Origin: Rothia mucilaginosa | Lineage (GTDB): Bacteria > Actinomycetota > Actinomycetes > Actinomycetales > Micrococcaceae | DNA: 64,000 bases | Reading direction: 5' to 3' | Assembly: GCF_001061665.1 (NCBI RefSeq) | Contig: NZ_JVSP01000006.1 | Coordinates: 31,644 to 95,643 of the forward strand | Shown here: positions 8,264 through 18,954 of the stretch, in pieces | Layout of the letters: every line of letters begins with the position of its first letter | Numbering within the stretch: the first letter of the stretch is position 1 | Program-made: the position numbers and the translations under genes | The notes under the pieces: model-generated | Databases searched by the model: none | What the model was told of the DNA's origin: nothing | Seen by the model: only the letters and a program-made list of their open reading frames with translations

Positions 8264-11200
8264 CTAGCGGCCCGTCAGCTGCCAGGCGTCCTCCGAGCCT
8301 TCGTCATCGGATTCGTCGTAATAATCGGTAACCGGCTCCCCCGGATCCACCGCGTTCGCGTACGGGTCGGCCGCCGGGGGCTCCTCGCCGCGAATACGCG
8401 CCAGGGTCGCCTGCAGGTCGTCGGGGCGGACCAGCACCTCGCGGGCCTTCGAGCCCTCCGAGGGGCCCACCACGCCCTGCGACTCCAGCAGGTCCATGAT
8501 GCGTCCGGCCTTCGCGAAGCCCATGCGCAGCTTACGCTGCAGCATCGAGGTCGAACCGAACTGCGTGGTAATCACGATCTCGGCCGCCTGCAGCAGATCG
8601 TCGAGGTCGTCGCCGATTTCCTCATCAATCTGCTTCTTCGCGGCCGAAACCATCACGTCCTCACGATAGATGGTCGGGGCCTGCTTCTTCACGTGCTCAA
8701 CCACGGCGTGAATCTCGGATTCGGAAACCCACGCACCCTGAACACGCATCGGCTTCGAGGCACCCATCGGCAGGAAGAGCGCGTCACCCTGACCAATCAG
8801 CTTCTCGGCGCCGGGCTGATCCAGCACCACGCGGGAGTCAGTGACCGAGGAGGTCGCAAACGCCATGCGGGAAGGAACGTTCGCCTTAATCAGACCGGTC
8901 ACCACGTCCACCGACGGACGCTGGGTAGCCAGCACCAGGTGGATACCGGCGGCGCGGGCCAGCTGCGTGATACGCACGATGGCCTCTTCCACGTCGCGCG
9001 GGGCGACCATCATCAGGTCGGCCAGCTCGTCCACGATCACCAGCAGGTACGGGTACTCGTGAATCGTGCGCTTGCTGCCGGGCTCGGGCTGAACCTTGCC
9101 CTCGCGCACCGCCTTGTTGAAGTCGTCCACGTGCTTGTAGCCGTAGTGGGCGAGGTCGTCGTAGCGGGCGTCCATCTCGCGAACCACCCACTGCAGGGCC
9201 TCGGCGGCCTTCTTCGGGTTCGTGATGATGGGCGTAATCAGGTGCGGAATACCCTCGTAGGCGGTCAGCTCCACGCGCTTGGGGTCGACCATCACCAGGC
9301 GCACCTGGTCGGGAGTTGCGCGCATCAGAATCGAGGTAATCATCGAGTTCACGAACGAAGACTTACCGGCACCGGTCGCACCGGCGACCAGCATGTGCGG
9401 CATCTTGGCCAGGTTGGCCAACACGAAGCCACCCTCAACGTCCTTGCCCACGCCCATGACCATCGGGTGGTGGTTCGCGTGGGCCTGCGGGGAGCGCAGC
9501 ACGTCGCCCAGGGCCACGGTCTCGCGGTCGGTATTCGGAATCTCAATGCCGATCGCGGACTTGCCGGGAATGGGCGAAAGGATGCGCACGTCCGGGCTGG
9601 CCACCGCGTAGGCGATGTTCTTGCTCAGCGCCGTCACGCGCTCCACCTTCGTGGCCGGTCCCAGCTCAATCTCGTAGCGGGTCACGGTCGGGCCGCGCGA
9701 GAAACCGGTCACGTGGGCGTCCACCTTGAACTGCTCCAGCACGCTGGTGAGGGCCTCGACCACGTGCTCGTTGACCTCGGAGGACTCCTTGGCGGGCGGG
9801 CCGGAAACCAGCATCTCCTCCGAGGGCAGCACGTAGGCGCCGCGGGAGGACTGCACAACCTGCTCGCCGCGAGCCTGCTCGGTGGTCGCGGTCTGGGTGT
9901 TGTTCTGCAGGGGGCGGGACAGGCCGCCGCCGGAGCGTGCCGCCTGCTGGGACGCGCCCTGGTTCGTACTCTGGTTTGCGCCCTGATGCGCACCGGCCGA
10001 ATGCATGCGGGTCGGAATCGGAGCCTGACCCGCGGCGGCACCTCGGCCGGCCTCCTGAGCGGGTGCGCCCGCGGGCGGAACCACATCGCGGGGCCTGGTC
10101 TGCGGGGCGGGCTCGGAGGGAGCCTGCTGCGAGGGGTCGCCGCCGAAACCATCGTAGGCTTCCACGTCGAAGAGGGGCTCCTCCCCCGGGATGCGGCCGT
10201 GCGCCACCGCGGCGCGCTGCACCTGATCCAGGCGGGCGGCGGGAGCCTGAGAGGCCTCCACGTCAAAGAGGTCGGGGCCGCTCGAAGCCGCGGCGGGAGC
10301 CTGGTTCAGGCGACCGGGCAGGCGACTCAGGCGGTTCGGCTTGGCGCCGGTGCGCGCGCCGGGAGCGGGGTTGGCGGGCTGCACGGGCATCTGGGTGGTC
10401 TCGGGGTGGGCATCGTCCACCACGGCGTTCACGAAGGCCTCGTCACCGGCGTACTCGTCGAGGGGGCCGTCATCGCCCTTGGAAACGCCAAAGCCCAGCC
10501 AGCCGCGCAGGCGCGCCATCAGGCCACCGCCCGAAGAAGAGGCTCGGGCCGGCTTCTCGTCGTCACCGTACAGGTAGCTGCGGTCGTGCTCCTCGGCGTT
10601 CAGGTCCACGGTCTGAGTTGCATCATCCGAGGAGGAGCGCTCGCGGGTGGTGCCGTTGGGCTTCTCGCCCAGGGCCAGGCCCACCAGGTGCCGGGTGCGG
10701 GGCACAATCTGGCGAATCGGGGTGTTGGTCATGACCAGCAACCCGGCGAGCGCCAGCAGCAGGTGAATCAGAATCTCCACCGCCGCGATACCCCCGCTCA
10801 GGCGAACGATGGGGGTGCCGAGGATTACTCCCGTGACGCCGCCTCCGGCCCATACGGCCTCGAAACCGTCCGCAAAGGTCGGGTGCCCGGCGTGGCGGGC
10901 GAAGAAGAGGGAGGTCGCAATCAGCAGAATCAGGGAGCCCAGGGTCACCCGGTTATTGCGTTTGACCAGGTCGGGGCCTCGGAAGACGCACCAGGCCAGC
11001 ACGAAGCTGAGCACCGGAATCAGCAGGGCACCCTGGCCGAAGATGCCGCCGAGCATCGTGTGCCAGGCGTCCAGGGGCGCGCGCAGCAGACCGAGAGAGG
11101 TGTGGGCGCGCCAGTTGTACCACTCAACGCCGGCGCTGATGAGGCCGAAGAGCAGCAGTACGAGCGCGCCGCCATCACGACGCTGTTCGGGTTCCAGGTC

Positions 11201-11401
11201 GGTGCGCGCCGTGCCAATCGAGCGCACCGCGCCACCGATAGCGTGAGCGATGCTCAGCCAGACGGAGGCGATGGCGCCGGCGACAGGATTCGTCGCCTCG
11301 GCACCGCGACGGGCACCGCCCCTCGAGGAGGTGGTGCGCTTGCGGGTGGTTTTCTTTGACTTAGCGGTCGTACTACGACCCTTTGTGGTCCGTGGAGCCA
11401 T
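8264..11401 (-). CDS. ftsK: FtsK/SpoIIIE DNA translocase
   Basis: 1045 residues. After a basic start come four to five membrane helices (about 60-235), an Ala/Pro/Gln-rich linker (about 235-510), the translocase core with Walker [10 protein letters not shown] (about 671-680) and Walker [14 protein letters not shown] (about 785), the conserved DPKRVEL and [12 protein letters not shown], and a C-terminal winged-helix gamma domain ([20 protein letters not shown]) that reads KOPS-like sequences. It pumps chromosome ends across the division septum. A 200-residue linker is normal for the family. It is separated by 248 nt and a terminator-like hairpin from rnj upstream, so it probably has its own promoter. 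Confidence 0.97.
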   Translation of the reverse strand: MAPRTTKGRSTTAKSKKTTRKRTTSSRGGARRGAEATNPVAGAIASVWLSIAHAIGGAVRSIGTARTDLEPEQRRDGGALVLLLFGLISAGVEWYNWRAHTSLGLLRAPLDAWHTMLGGIFGQGALLIPVLSFVLAWCVFRGPDLVKRNNRVTLGSLILLIATSLFFARHAGHPTFADGFEAVWAGGGVTGVILGTPIVRLSGGIAAVEILIHLLLALAGLLVMTNTPIRQIVPRTRHLVGLALGEKPNGTTRERSSSDDATQTVDLNAEEHDRSYLYGDDEKPARASSSGGGLMARLRGWLGFGVSKGDDGPLDEYAGDEAFVNAVVDDAHPETTQMPVQPANPAPGARTGAKPNRLSRLPGRLNQAPAAASSGPDLFDVEASQAPAARLDQVQRAAVAHGRIPGEEPLFDVEAYDGFGGDPSQQAPSEPAPQTRPRDVVPPAGAPAQEAGRGAAAGQAPIPTRMHSAGAHQGANQSTNQGASQQAARSGGGLSRPLQNNTQTATTEQARGEQVVQSSRGAYVLPSEEMLVSGPPAKESSEVNEHVVEALTSVLEQFKVDAHVTGFSRGPTVTRYEIELGPATKVERVTALSKNIAYAVASPDVRILSPIPGKSAIGIEIPNTDRETVALGDVLRSPQAHANHHPMVMGVGKDVEGGFVLANLAKMPHMLVAGATGAGKSSFVNSMITSILMRATPDQVRLVMVDPKRVELTAYEGIPHLITPIITNPKKAAEALQWVVREMDARYDDLAHYGYKHVDDFNKAVREGKVQPEPGSKRTIHEYPYLLVIVDELADLMMVAPRDVEEAIVRITQLARAAGIHLVLATQRPSVDVVTGLIKANVPSRMAFATSSVTDSRVVLDQPGAEKLIGQGDALFLPMGASKPMRVQGAWVSESEIHAVVEHVKKQAPTIYREDVMVSAAKKQIDEEIGDDLDDLLQAAEIVITTQFGSTSMLQRKLRMGFAKAGRIMDLLESQGVVGPSEGSKAREVLVRPDDLQATLARIRGEEPPAADPYANAVDPGEPVTDYYDESDDEGSEDAWQLTGR

Positions 11402-11535
11402 ACCTTTTAGAGTATCAACCTTCCCGTTAATCTAACGATTTCTTCGTTATCAGTGAGCGCAGCGGCTGCGATGGGGCGTCGCACGCGGGTGCTGGACCCG
11501 CCGAAACCCGCCGAGCCAGCCCGCCCTGCCGGATG

Positions 11536-11580
11536 CGCAGGGGGCGGGGCCGACACTCGGTATCGACCCCGCCCCCTGCG
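11536..11580 (-). terminator. GC-rich hairpin after rnj
   Basis: Arms CGCAGGGGGCGGGG and CCCCGCCCCCTGCG are perfect complements around a 17-base loop that itself pairs partly. It lies between the rnj stop and the ftsK start. The U-tract is poor on the minus strand (a TTT is present on the plus side), so efficiency is uncertain. Confidence 0.65.
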
Positions 11581-11649
11581 TTTCAGGTAACCCGTTTCAG
11601 CCTCGGCCCGAAAGCCGATGCCACCTGCGGGAGGCGGCCGCGCTGATAT

Positions 11650-13365
<1,716 letters not shown>

Positions 13366-13850
13366 CGTGTGTCTCCTCTTTCTATTTTCTTACTATCTGT
13401 TGTGTCGTGATTCGTTCGAGGGGCTCAGGCGCCGGGCCTTAGCGTGCGGGCCTACGTTCGCATCCTCGTTCGTCACGGGAAGTCTAGTGATATGCGTTCC
13501 GGGGCGAGTTTCGCTCCGAATACGGGTCTGGAGTGTTCCAAATGTTGTGGAGTTTCCGAGTGTTCCGGGGTTTCCGCGGGTTACGCGACGTGTTTCTGCG
13601 GCCTATCGGTGCCGCGGCGGATCATGGTCGTTTCGGACACCTCGGGAAATACGCCAGAGCGGACCCCTCGCCGTCGTAACGGCGAGGAGCCCGCGTTGGG
13701 GGCCGCGTTCCACGCGTGCTGAAAGCATGCGTCACGGTAATTCGCTATGAGCGGCCAAATTACCGCGTGGGCGGCCAAAAGTCTCTCTTAACCTGCTTCA
13801 CGCCGCCCGAGCACACTAGCCCGGACGTATAAAAGAAGCTGAATAAAAGT
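13366..13850. other. 485-nt intergenic region between dapA and rnj
   Basis: No supported gene. It contains the hairpin CCTCGCCGT/ACGGCGAGG (13666-13687), an inverted pair CGGTAATT (13735-13742) and AATTACCG (13758-13765), two GCGGCCAAA copies (13751 and 13771), and repeated GAGTGTTCC (13531 and 13558) with TTTCCG. The rnj ribosome-binding site is at its low-coordinate edge. It probably carries the rnj promoter and a long 5' leader. Confidence 0.6.
13666..13687. terminator. Hairpin CCTCGCCGT-CGTA-ACGGCGAGG
   Basis: A perfect 9-bp stem with a 4-base loop inside the dapA-rnj gap. No U-tract on either strand, so it is more likely an RNA structure in the rnj leader, or an inefficient dapA terminator, than a strong terminator. 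Confidence 0.5.
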
Positions 13851-14786
13851 TTATGCGTTTTTCAGGGTGTGGGCAAGGCTGGAGGTCATCAGGTCCTCGC
13901 GCATGGCGGCCAGCACCTCCGGTTCGGAGAGCACGTGCGGCAGGCGAACGATCGGCTGGCCCAGCACGCCCTGCCAGGCGAGAATCTCCTTGGCGGCCAC
14001 GCAACCGGGGGCGCGACCCATGGTGGCGCGCACGATCGGAGCCAGCTCCAGGTGCAGGCGCTGCGCTTCCACGAGGTCCTGGGCCACCACCGCGTCAATG
14101 AGCGCGCGGAAGAGGTTCGGGGCCACGTGCGCGGTCACAGACACCAGGCCGACGGCACCCATCGCCATCCAGGGCAGGGTCAGGCCGTCGTCGCCGCTGT
14201 AGTAGTGCAGATCGGTGGTTGCCATGACCTCGGTTGCGGCGCCGAAATCAGCCTTGGCGTCCTTCACGGCGACGATGCTGTCAATCTCGGCCAGGCGGCG
14301 GTAGGTTTCGGGGGCAATCGGGATGCCCGCGCGGCCCGGGATGTCGTAAAGCATCACGGGAGTGTCGGTGGCCTTGGCCACGGTGGAGAAGTGGGCGTAC
14401 ACGCCCGGCTGGGTCGGCTTGTTGTAGTAGGGGGTCACGACCAGCAGGCCGTCCACGCCGACCTTCTCTGCACGGTGGGCCAGCTCAATGGTGTGCGCGG
14501 TGTCGTTTGAACCCACGCCGGCAATGATCTTGGCGCGAGAGCCGACGGTGTCCTTCACAATTTGGAAGACGCGCTCGTTCTCGTCGTCGGTCATGGTCGA
14601 GTACTCGCCGGTGGTGCCGCAGACCACCAGGCCGTCGTGACCGTTATCGACCAGGTAGTTCGCCAGGTCTGCCACCTGCTTCTCGTCCACGGAGCCGTCC
14701 TGCGCGAAGGGGGTGACCATCGCGGTCAGCAGGCGGCCGAAGACGGGCTCAACAAAGGTGCCGGGGTTAGATAGGTTCTCAGACAT
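13851..14786 (-). CDS. dapA: 4-hydroxy-tetrahydrodipicolinate synthase
   Basis: 311 residues, family length. An N-terminal aldolase-class barrel carries GLVVCGTTGEYSTM (pyruvate-site GTTGE), YYNKPTQPGVYAHF (catalytic Tyr) and SIVAVKDAKADF (Schiff-base Lys). It condenses pyruvate with aspartate semialdehyde, the first step of the diaminopimelate/lysine branch for cell wall and protein. The next enzyme of the pathway, DapB, is encoded upstream on the same strand, separated by the TPR membrane protein. ATG 14786 has only a weak CTGGAAA ribosome-binding site. Confidence 0.96.
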   Translation of the reverse strand: MSENLSNPGTFVEPVFGRLLTAMVTPFAQDGSVDEKQVADLANYLVDNGHDGLVVCGTTGEYSTMTDDENERVFQIVKDTVGSRAKIIAGVGSNDTAHTIELAHRAEKVGVDGLLVVTPYYNKPTQPGVYAHFSTVAKATDTPVMLYDIPGRAGIPIAPETYRRLAEIDSIVAVKDAKADFGAATEVMATTDLHYYSGDDGLTLPWMAMGAVGLVSVTAHVAPNLFRALIDAVVAQDLVEAQRLHLELAPIVRATMGRAPGCVAAKEILAWQGVLGQPIVRLPHVLSEPEVLAAMREDLMTSSLAHTLKNA

Positions 14787-14958
14787 ATTTCCAGGGTACC
14801 CCCGAAATGCAGGTTTTTACTACATAACGCATAAATTTTCATATAGTGTCGCGCGGCACCCCCCCTCCCCCCGCACGCCGCGGTGGGTTCCCGAGGTGCC
14901 TCCCGCGGGCCCCGGCCCGATAGACCGCCCCGGCTCGCCGAACTAATACTCATACGGC

Positions 14959-14994
14959 AAAAGGGCCGCCCCGGGTACTCTCCCGGCGCGGCCC
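14959..14994 (-). terminator. Terminator after the TPR membrane protein gene
   Basis: On the minus strand a 13-bp GC stem with one mismatch (GGGCCGCGCCGGG pairing with CCCGGGGCGGCCC) around a 6-base loop is followed by TTTTGCCGT. It separates dapB and its partner from dapA. Confidence 0.82.
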
Positions 14995-15032
14995 CTCAAC
15001 CTTCGGGAGCGCAACCGCTCCTCCCGATGCTT

Positions 15033-15701
15033 CTAACGCATTTCCTTCGCGGCGCCACCCGAGCGCAACGACCACGCGTTACGCATCGCCGCGCGGGCGC
15101 GCTTGCGCTCGCCCACCGCATCGTACATGCAGGCCAGGTTGAACCAGGCCTTCCAGTTCTCGGGCTCCTGCTCAACCGCCGCCGCGAAGGACTCAAACTC
15201 CGCCGCGGCTGCCTCGCGGTCCACCTTACCGCTCGGGGTGCGCGGCAGGTTATCCTCCGCCAGGTCCCCCGAATCGGACAGCTGCTGAGCCATCATCTGA
15301 ATACGTGTTCCAAAGAGAATCTCACGCACCAGGGCCCACGCGCCGAGCACGGGCAGCAGAATCATGCCGAGCCCCAGCACCATGCCGGCCACCGAACCCG
15401 AAAGGAGCAGGGACACGCCACGATCGGCCGTGTACACCAGGTACAGCACCAGCAGCGTGCAGGTCAGCGCGGCGAAGGTCTTGCCGAACCCGCCGGCATC
15501 CACGGTCATGAAGACCGCGCTAAAAATCAGCACGCCCAGGATGAAGGCGCGCACCACGATGGGCAGCGGCAGGATGAGCACCGTCACCACCAGCAGAACG
15601 CACGCGCACGCCGTCCACAGGCGCAGCGAAGCCCACCAGGGGCCGCGGTTTCGCGCCTCGGTGGGAGCCGGCGAACCCTCGGAAGAAGTCTGTTCAGACA
15701 T
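15033..15701 (-). CDS. Membrane protein with C-terminal TPR-like repeat, unknown function
   Basis: 222 residues. A hydrophilic N-terminus (1-22) is followed by about four hydrophobic segments: WTACACVLLVVTVLILPLPI, VRAFILGVLIFSAVFM, TFAALTCTLLVLYLVYT and a Gly-rich VAGMVLGLGMILLPVLGAW. The cytoplasmic tail (about 150-222) contains PENWKAWFNLACMYDAVGER, a canonical tetratricopeptide repeat. It starts nine bases after the dapB stop with AGGAGGG as ribosome-binding site, so it is surely co-transcribed with dapB and ends in a strong terminator. A scaffolding role is plausible but not shown. Confidence 0.78.
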   Translation of the reverse strand: MSEQTSSEGSPAPTEARNRGPWWASLRLWTACACVLLVVTVLILPLPIVVRAFILGVLIFSAVFMTVDAGGFGKTFAALTCTLLVLYLVYTADRGVSLLLSGSVAGMVLGLGMILLPVLGAWALVREILFGTRIQMMAQQLSDSGDLAEDNLPRTPSGKVDREAAAAEFESFAAAVEQEPENWKAWFNLACMYDAVGERKRARAAMRNAWSLRSGGAAKEMR

Positions 15702-15710
15702 CGTGCCCTC

Positions 15711-16469
15711 CTAAGACAGGTCCATGTAGGCGTCCAGGCCCACGCTCAGGCCCGGATGCGCCGCCACCTCGCGCACGCCCAGCAGCACGCCGGGCATGAA
15801 GGAGGCGCGGTCGAAGGAATCGTGGCGAATCACCAGCTGCTGGCCGGGGTCGCCCAGCAGAATCTCCTGGTGAGCCACCATTCCGCGCAGACGTACCGCG
15901 TGCACGTGCACGCCGTCCACCACCGCGCCGCGCGAGCCCAGCGGATCGGATGTCGTGGCGTCCGGGCTCGGACCCACGCCGGCCTCGGCACGGGCGGCCG
16001 CCACCTTGCGGGCCGTGTGAACCGCGGTGCCGGAGGGGGCATCCACCTTGTTCGGGTGGTGAATCTCAATGATTTCAACCGAATCGAAGTAGCGGGCGGC
16101 CTTGGCCGCAAACTCGGTGGCCAGAATCGAACCGATCGCGAAGTTCGGGGCAATCAGTACGCCCACGCCGGGGTGCTCGCCCAGCAGCTCGCGCAGGGAG
16201 TCCAGGCGTTCGGGGGTCCAGCCGGTCGTGCCGACCACCGCGTGCATGCCGTGCTCAACCGCGAAGCGAACGTTGGCCTCGCTCGAATCCGGAACGGTCA
16301 GGTCAATCACGATTTCGGCGCCGGAGTCGACCAGCTCCTGCAGGTCGTCACCGCGGCCCAGGGCCGCCACCAGGTCCATATCCTCGGCGGTGTTGACGGC
16401 GCGAACCGCCTCCGACCCCATGCGGCCCGCGGCTCCAAGAACCGCTACCTTCCAAATCTTCTCGCTCAT
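15711..16469 (-). CDS. dapB: 4-hydroxy-tetrahydrodipicolinate reductase
   Basis: 252 residues. Rossmann motif VLGAAGRMGSEAV at the N-terminus binds NAD(P)H; EIHHPNKVDAPSGTA carries the catalytic His-His/Lys signature of DapB; GVLIAPNFAIG matches the substrate-site loop. It reduces the product of DapA to tetrahydrodipicolinate. GAGGAG precedes ATG 16469. It is first of a two-gene unit with the TPR membrane protein, and divergent from the oatA-type gene across 293 nt. Confidence 0.96.
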   Translation of the reverse strand: MSEKIWKVAVLGAAGRMGSEAVRAVNTAEDMDLVAALGRGDDLQELVDSGAEIVIDLTVPDSSEANVRFAVEHGMHAVVGTTGWTPERLDSLRELLGEHPGVGVLIAPNFAIGSILATEFAAKAARYFDSVEIIEIHHPNKVDAPSGTAVHTARKVAAARAEAGVGPSPDATTSDPLGSRGAVVDGVHVHAVRLRGMVAHQEILLGDPGQQLVIRHDSFDRASFMPGVLLGVREVAAHPGLSVGLDAYMDLS

Positions 16470-16706
16470 GCGCTCTCCTCGCTTCTTCCTGGTGGCTTCT
16501 TCCGTGGCGGTAGGCCCGTTGTGGGGCGGCCCGTCACCGTTTCTTCTCCTCCATTATCGCCGATGCGCTACCGCGCGACCCTCCGGGGGCCTCTTCTCGT
16601 CTCTCGGCCGGCCTTCCCGGAGCGCCCGCTCGCGCCCCAATCCCGGCGCTGACGTGCTGGCTCTCGGCGCCATATAAGAATCCCACTACGTCATCTAATG
16701 GAATCA

Positions 16707-16721
16707 AACCTATAATAGGTT
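16707..16721 (+). promoter_or_regulatory. Palindrome AACCTATAATAGGTT overlapping a -10 element upstream of the oatA-type gene
   Basis: A perfect 7-1-7 palindrome whose centre is TATAAT (16711-16716), 42 nt before the start codon. A -35 is not obvious. An operator overlapping the -10 is a classic repressor arrangement, so this may be both promoter and regulatory site. Confidence 0.5.
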
Positions 16722-16762
16722 GGTATTTAATTTTCAATCCGTCCCTCGGAGCACACAGACCT

Positions 16763-18730
16763 ATGAAGTCCCTCTTTACCTCCTCTGTACGCCCATATGA
16801 AGCAAACCGGCGTTATATTCTGCCTGGTTTGGACGGTTTGCGCGCCATCGCAGTGCTCCTGGTGATCGTGTACCACTTCTGGCCCACGGTCCTGCCCGGC
16901 GGCATGATTGGCGTGGATATCTTCTTCGTCATCTCGGGTTTTCTCATCACTTCGCTCCTGCTGCGCGAGGGTGCGCTGAACGGCCGCATCGCGCTCGGTA
17001 GCTTCTGGATTCGTCGTGCCCGCCGTCTGCTACCGGCCATCGCCCTCATGATTCTCGTGCTGGGTCCCGTGAGCCTCATCGTTGGCGGCGATATCCAGGT
17101 CAACCTGGGCCGCCAGCTGCTGGGCGCGGCAACCTTCTCCTCCAACTGGATTTCCATCTTCGCCGGAAACGACTACTTCGCGCAGACCTCCCCGGAGCTC
17201 TTCACGAACTTCTGGTCCCTGGCCGTCGAGGAGCAGTTCTACGTGGTCTGGCCGCTGCTCATTGTTGGTTTTGGCCTGTTGTTGCGCCGTTCGTGGCGTC
17301 GTTTTAGCGTGGTTATAGTGTTGGGCATTATTGCGTCACTGAGCGTTGCTACCGCTCTTCTGATGTCCGGCGCACCCATTAGCCGCGTCTACTACGGCAC
17401 CGACACCCACCTGTACGGTCTGCTGCTCGGCGCCCTACTGGCGTTTGCGCGCCCCTGGTCGCTGTACCCGCCGTTGCAGCAGTCCGTGCTGTACCGCGTG
17501 GCTCAGCCCTTTGGCGTGGTTGCTTTCGCCCGCGTCATGATTAGCTGGCTGTCCCTGTTCGCGCTGATTCCCTACGCGGTTCTCGTGCCCGAATCGGCAC
17601 CCGGTGCAATCCCCTGGGGTCTGTTCGGCGCCTCCCTGCTGGCTCTCGGCGTGATTCAGGGCATGCTGCCCGATATGCTTGCCGGTGCTTCCGAGGCCCT
17701 GCGCCGCCTGCTGAACTTTGCGCCCCTGCGCTGGGTGGGCGAACGCTCCTACGGCCTGTACCTGTGGCACTGGCCGCTGGCCGTGGTCATGCACTACGTG
17801 CTCGGCGCGGACCGCTCCCCGCTGGTGAACGTCGGCGTGCTGGTGGCGACCTTCGCCATCGCCGAGATGTCCTACCGCTGGGTTGAGACCCCGATTCGAC
17901 GCCACGGCTTCCGCGGAAGCGCCAACCGCGTTATCGCCTCCTTCCAGAACGCCACTGTTAAGGCCCTGCCCATCGCTCTGACCCTGCTCGTGATTGCGGC
18001 CGCCGGCGCAACCGGCGTGGCCGTACGCACCGCGCCGGCCATGACCACCGCCCAACAGTCCGTTGAGGACGGCAAGCGCGCCGCGGCAGAACGCCTGAAG
18101 GCCCGACAGGAGGCGCGCGCCAGCGCCTCCGCGAGCGCTTCGGTCAACCCCACGGCCAAGGACGGAAAGGATGCGAAGGCCACCGCCTCAGCAAGCGCCT
18201 CGGCCTCCCAGGAGGCCACCGGCCCCATCGACTCCTCACAGGTGACCGTCGTGGGTGACTCCATCGTGGTGGCGACCTCCCCCGATCTCTACGACAAGAT
18301 GCCCGAGGCCCAGATTAATGCGGCTGAGGGACGCACCATCGCTAACGCGCTGCCCATTATTAAGTCCATGGGCGCCAACGGTCAGATTCGAAAGACCCTG
18401 GTGCTGTCGGTGACCGCAAACTCGACCATTCTGGACGGTCAGCTCGATCAGGTGCTGGCGGCCATGCCCGCCGATTCGAAGCTGGTGCTCGTGACCGGTT
18501 ACGGCCCGCGCAACCTGAGCTGGATCGAGTACTCGAATACGAAGATTCGAGAGTTTGCTTCCCAGCACTCCGACCGCGTGATTATCGCGGATTGGAACTC
18601 GGCGATTCGCCAGGCCCTGCAGACCCAGAGCGGCCTGCTCGCTTCCGACGGCGTGCACCCCGAGGCGGCCGGCCAGGAGCTCTACGCCCGGGTCGTGGAG
18701 CAGGCCATCGCCAAGGCACAGAAGAAGTAG
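16763..18730 (+). CDS. OatA-type O-acetyltransferase: acyltransferase-3 membrane domain plus SGNH domain
   Basis: 655 residues. Residues ~20-420 are an acyltransferase-3 domain with about ten membrane helices, opening with YILPGLDGLRAIAVLLVIVY and GMIGVDIFFVISGFLITSLL, and ending near residue 430. A linker (about 440-490) is rich in Ala, Ser and Lys with repeated ASASAS. The extracellular SGNH hydrolase-like domain has the block I GDS (D499, S500) and the block V D629-x-x-H632. The architecture matches transporters/transferases that O-acetylate peptidoglycan or other surface glycans and confer lysozyme resistance; the true substrate is unknown. Monocistronic on the plus strand, between the M16 peptidase gene and dapB, where most actinobacteria have no gene. 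Confidence 0.88.
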   Translation: MKSLFTSSVRPYEANRRYILPGLDGLRAIAVLLVIVYHFWPTVLPGGMIGVDIFFVISGFLITSLLLREGALNGRIALGSFWIRRARRLLPAIALMILVLGPVSLIVGGDIQVNLGRQLLGAATFSSNWISIFAGNDYFAQTSPELFTNFWSLAVEEQFYVVWPLLIVGFGLLLRRSWRRFSVVIVLGIIASLSVATALLMSGAPISRVYYGTDTHLYGLLLGALLAFARPWSLYPPLQQSVLYRVAQPFGVVAFARVMISWLSLFALIPYAVLVPESAPGAIPWGLFGASLLALGVIQGMLPDMLAGASEALRRLLNFAPLRWVGERSYGLYLWHWPLAVVMHYVLGADRSPLVNVGVLVATFAIAEMSYRWVETPIRRHGFRGSANRVIASFQNATVKALPIALTLLVIAAAGATGVAVRTAPAMTTAQQSVEDGKRAAAERLKARQEARASASASASVNPTAKDGKDAKATASASASASQEATGPIDSSQVTVVGDSIVVATSPDLYDKMPEAQINAAEGRTIANALPIIKSMGANGQIRKTLVLSVTANSTILDGQLDQVLAAMPADSKLVLVTGYGPRNLSWIEYSNTKIREFASQHSDRVIIADWNSAIRQALQTQSGLLASDGVHPEAAGQELYARVVEQAIAKAQKK

Positions 18731-18859
18731 CGGCGTCGCAGCCACAAAGCGCAAGTACCCCGCGTCGAACCGACCCGAACCGGCTGGCCCGGTGGCGCTA
18801 ACCCGGTGACGCTGGTTGGAGCAATGCATAGGCGGTTCTGACGCGATGAAGACGCGCTG

Positions 18860-18902
18860 AAAGGCCCGTTGGTCACTCCCATGGGAGTGACCAAGGGCCT
18901 TT
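18860..18902. terminator. Bidirectional terminator between oatA-type and M16 peptidase genes
   Basis: AAAGGCCC-g-TTGGTCACTCCC pairs with GGGAGTGACCAAGGGCCTTT around a 2-base centre: a nearly perfect 40-nt hairpin with T runs on both sides, between two converging genes. Confidence 0.9.
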
Positions 18903-18954
18903 CGATTTCCCGTAGCTCTATTTCAAACGGCGAGGGGCCAATGCCCCGCACAAG

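Noticed and set aside
8258..11359. A 1033-codon plus-strand open frame opposite ftsK
   Set aside because: It is the antisense shadow of FtsK: composition is the high-GC mirror of the real gene (His/Gly/Leu-rich), with no ribosome-binding site or family motif. The same holds for long frames opposite pnp (21656-23863), infB (31947-34577) and dnaG (59494-61353).
13581..13778. Small minus-strand frame in the dapA-rnj gap
   Set aside because: No ribosome-binding site, no recognisable protein features, and it runs through the hairpin and inverted repeats.
18731..18954. Possible small gene between the oatA-type and M16 genes
   Set aside because: The space is taken by the converging terminators; no start with a ribosome-binding site was found.
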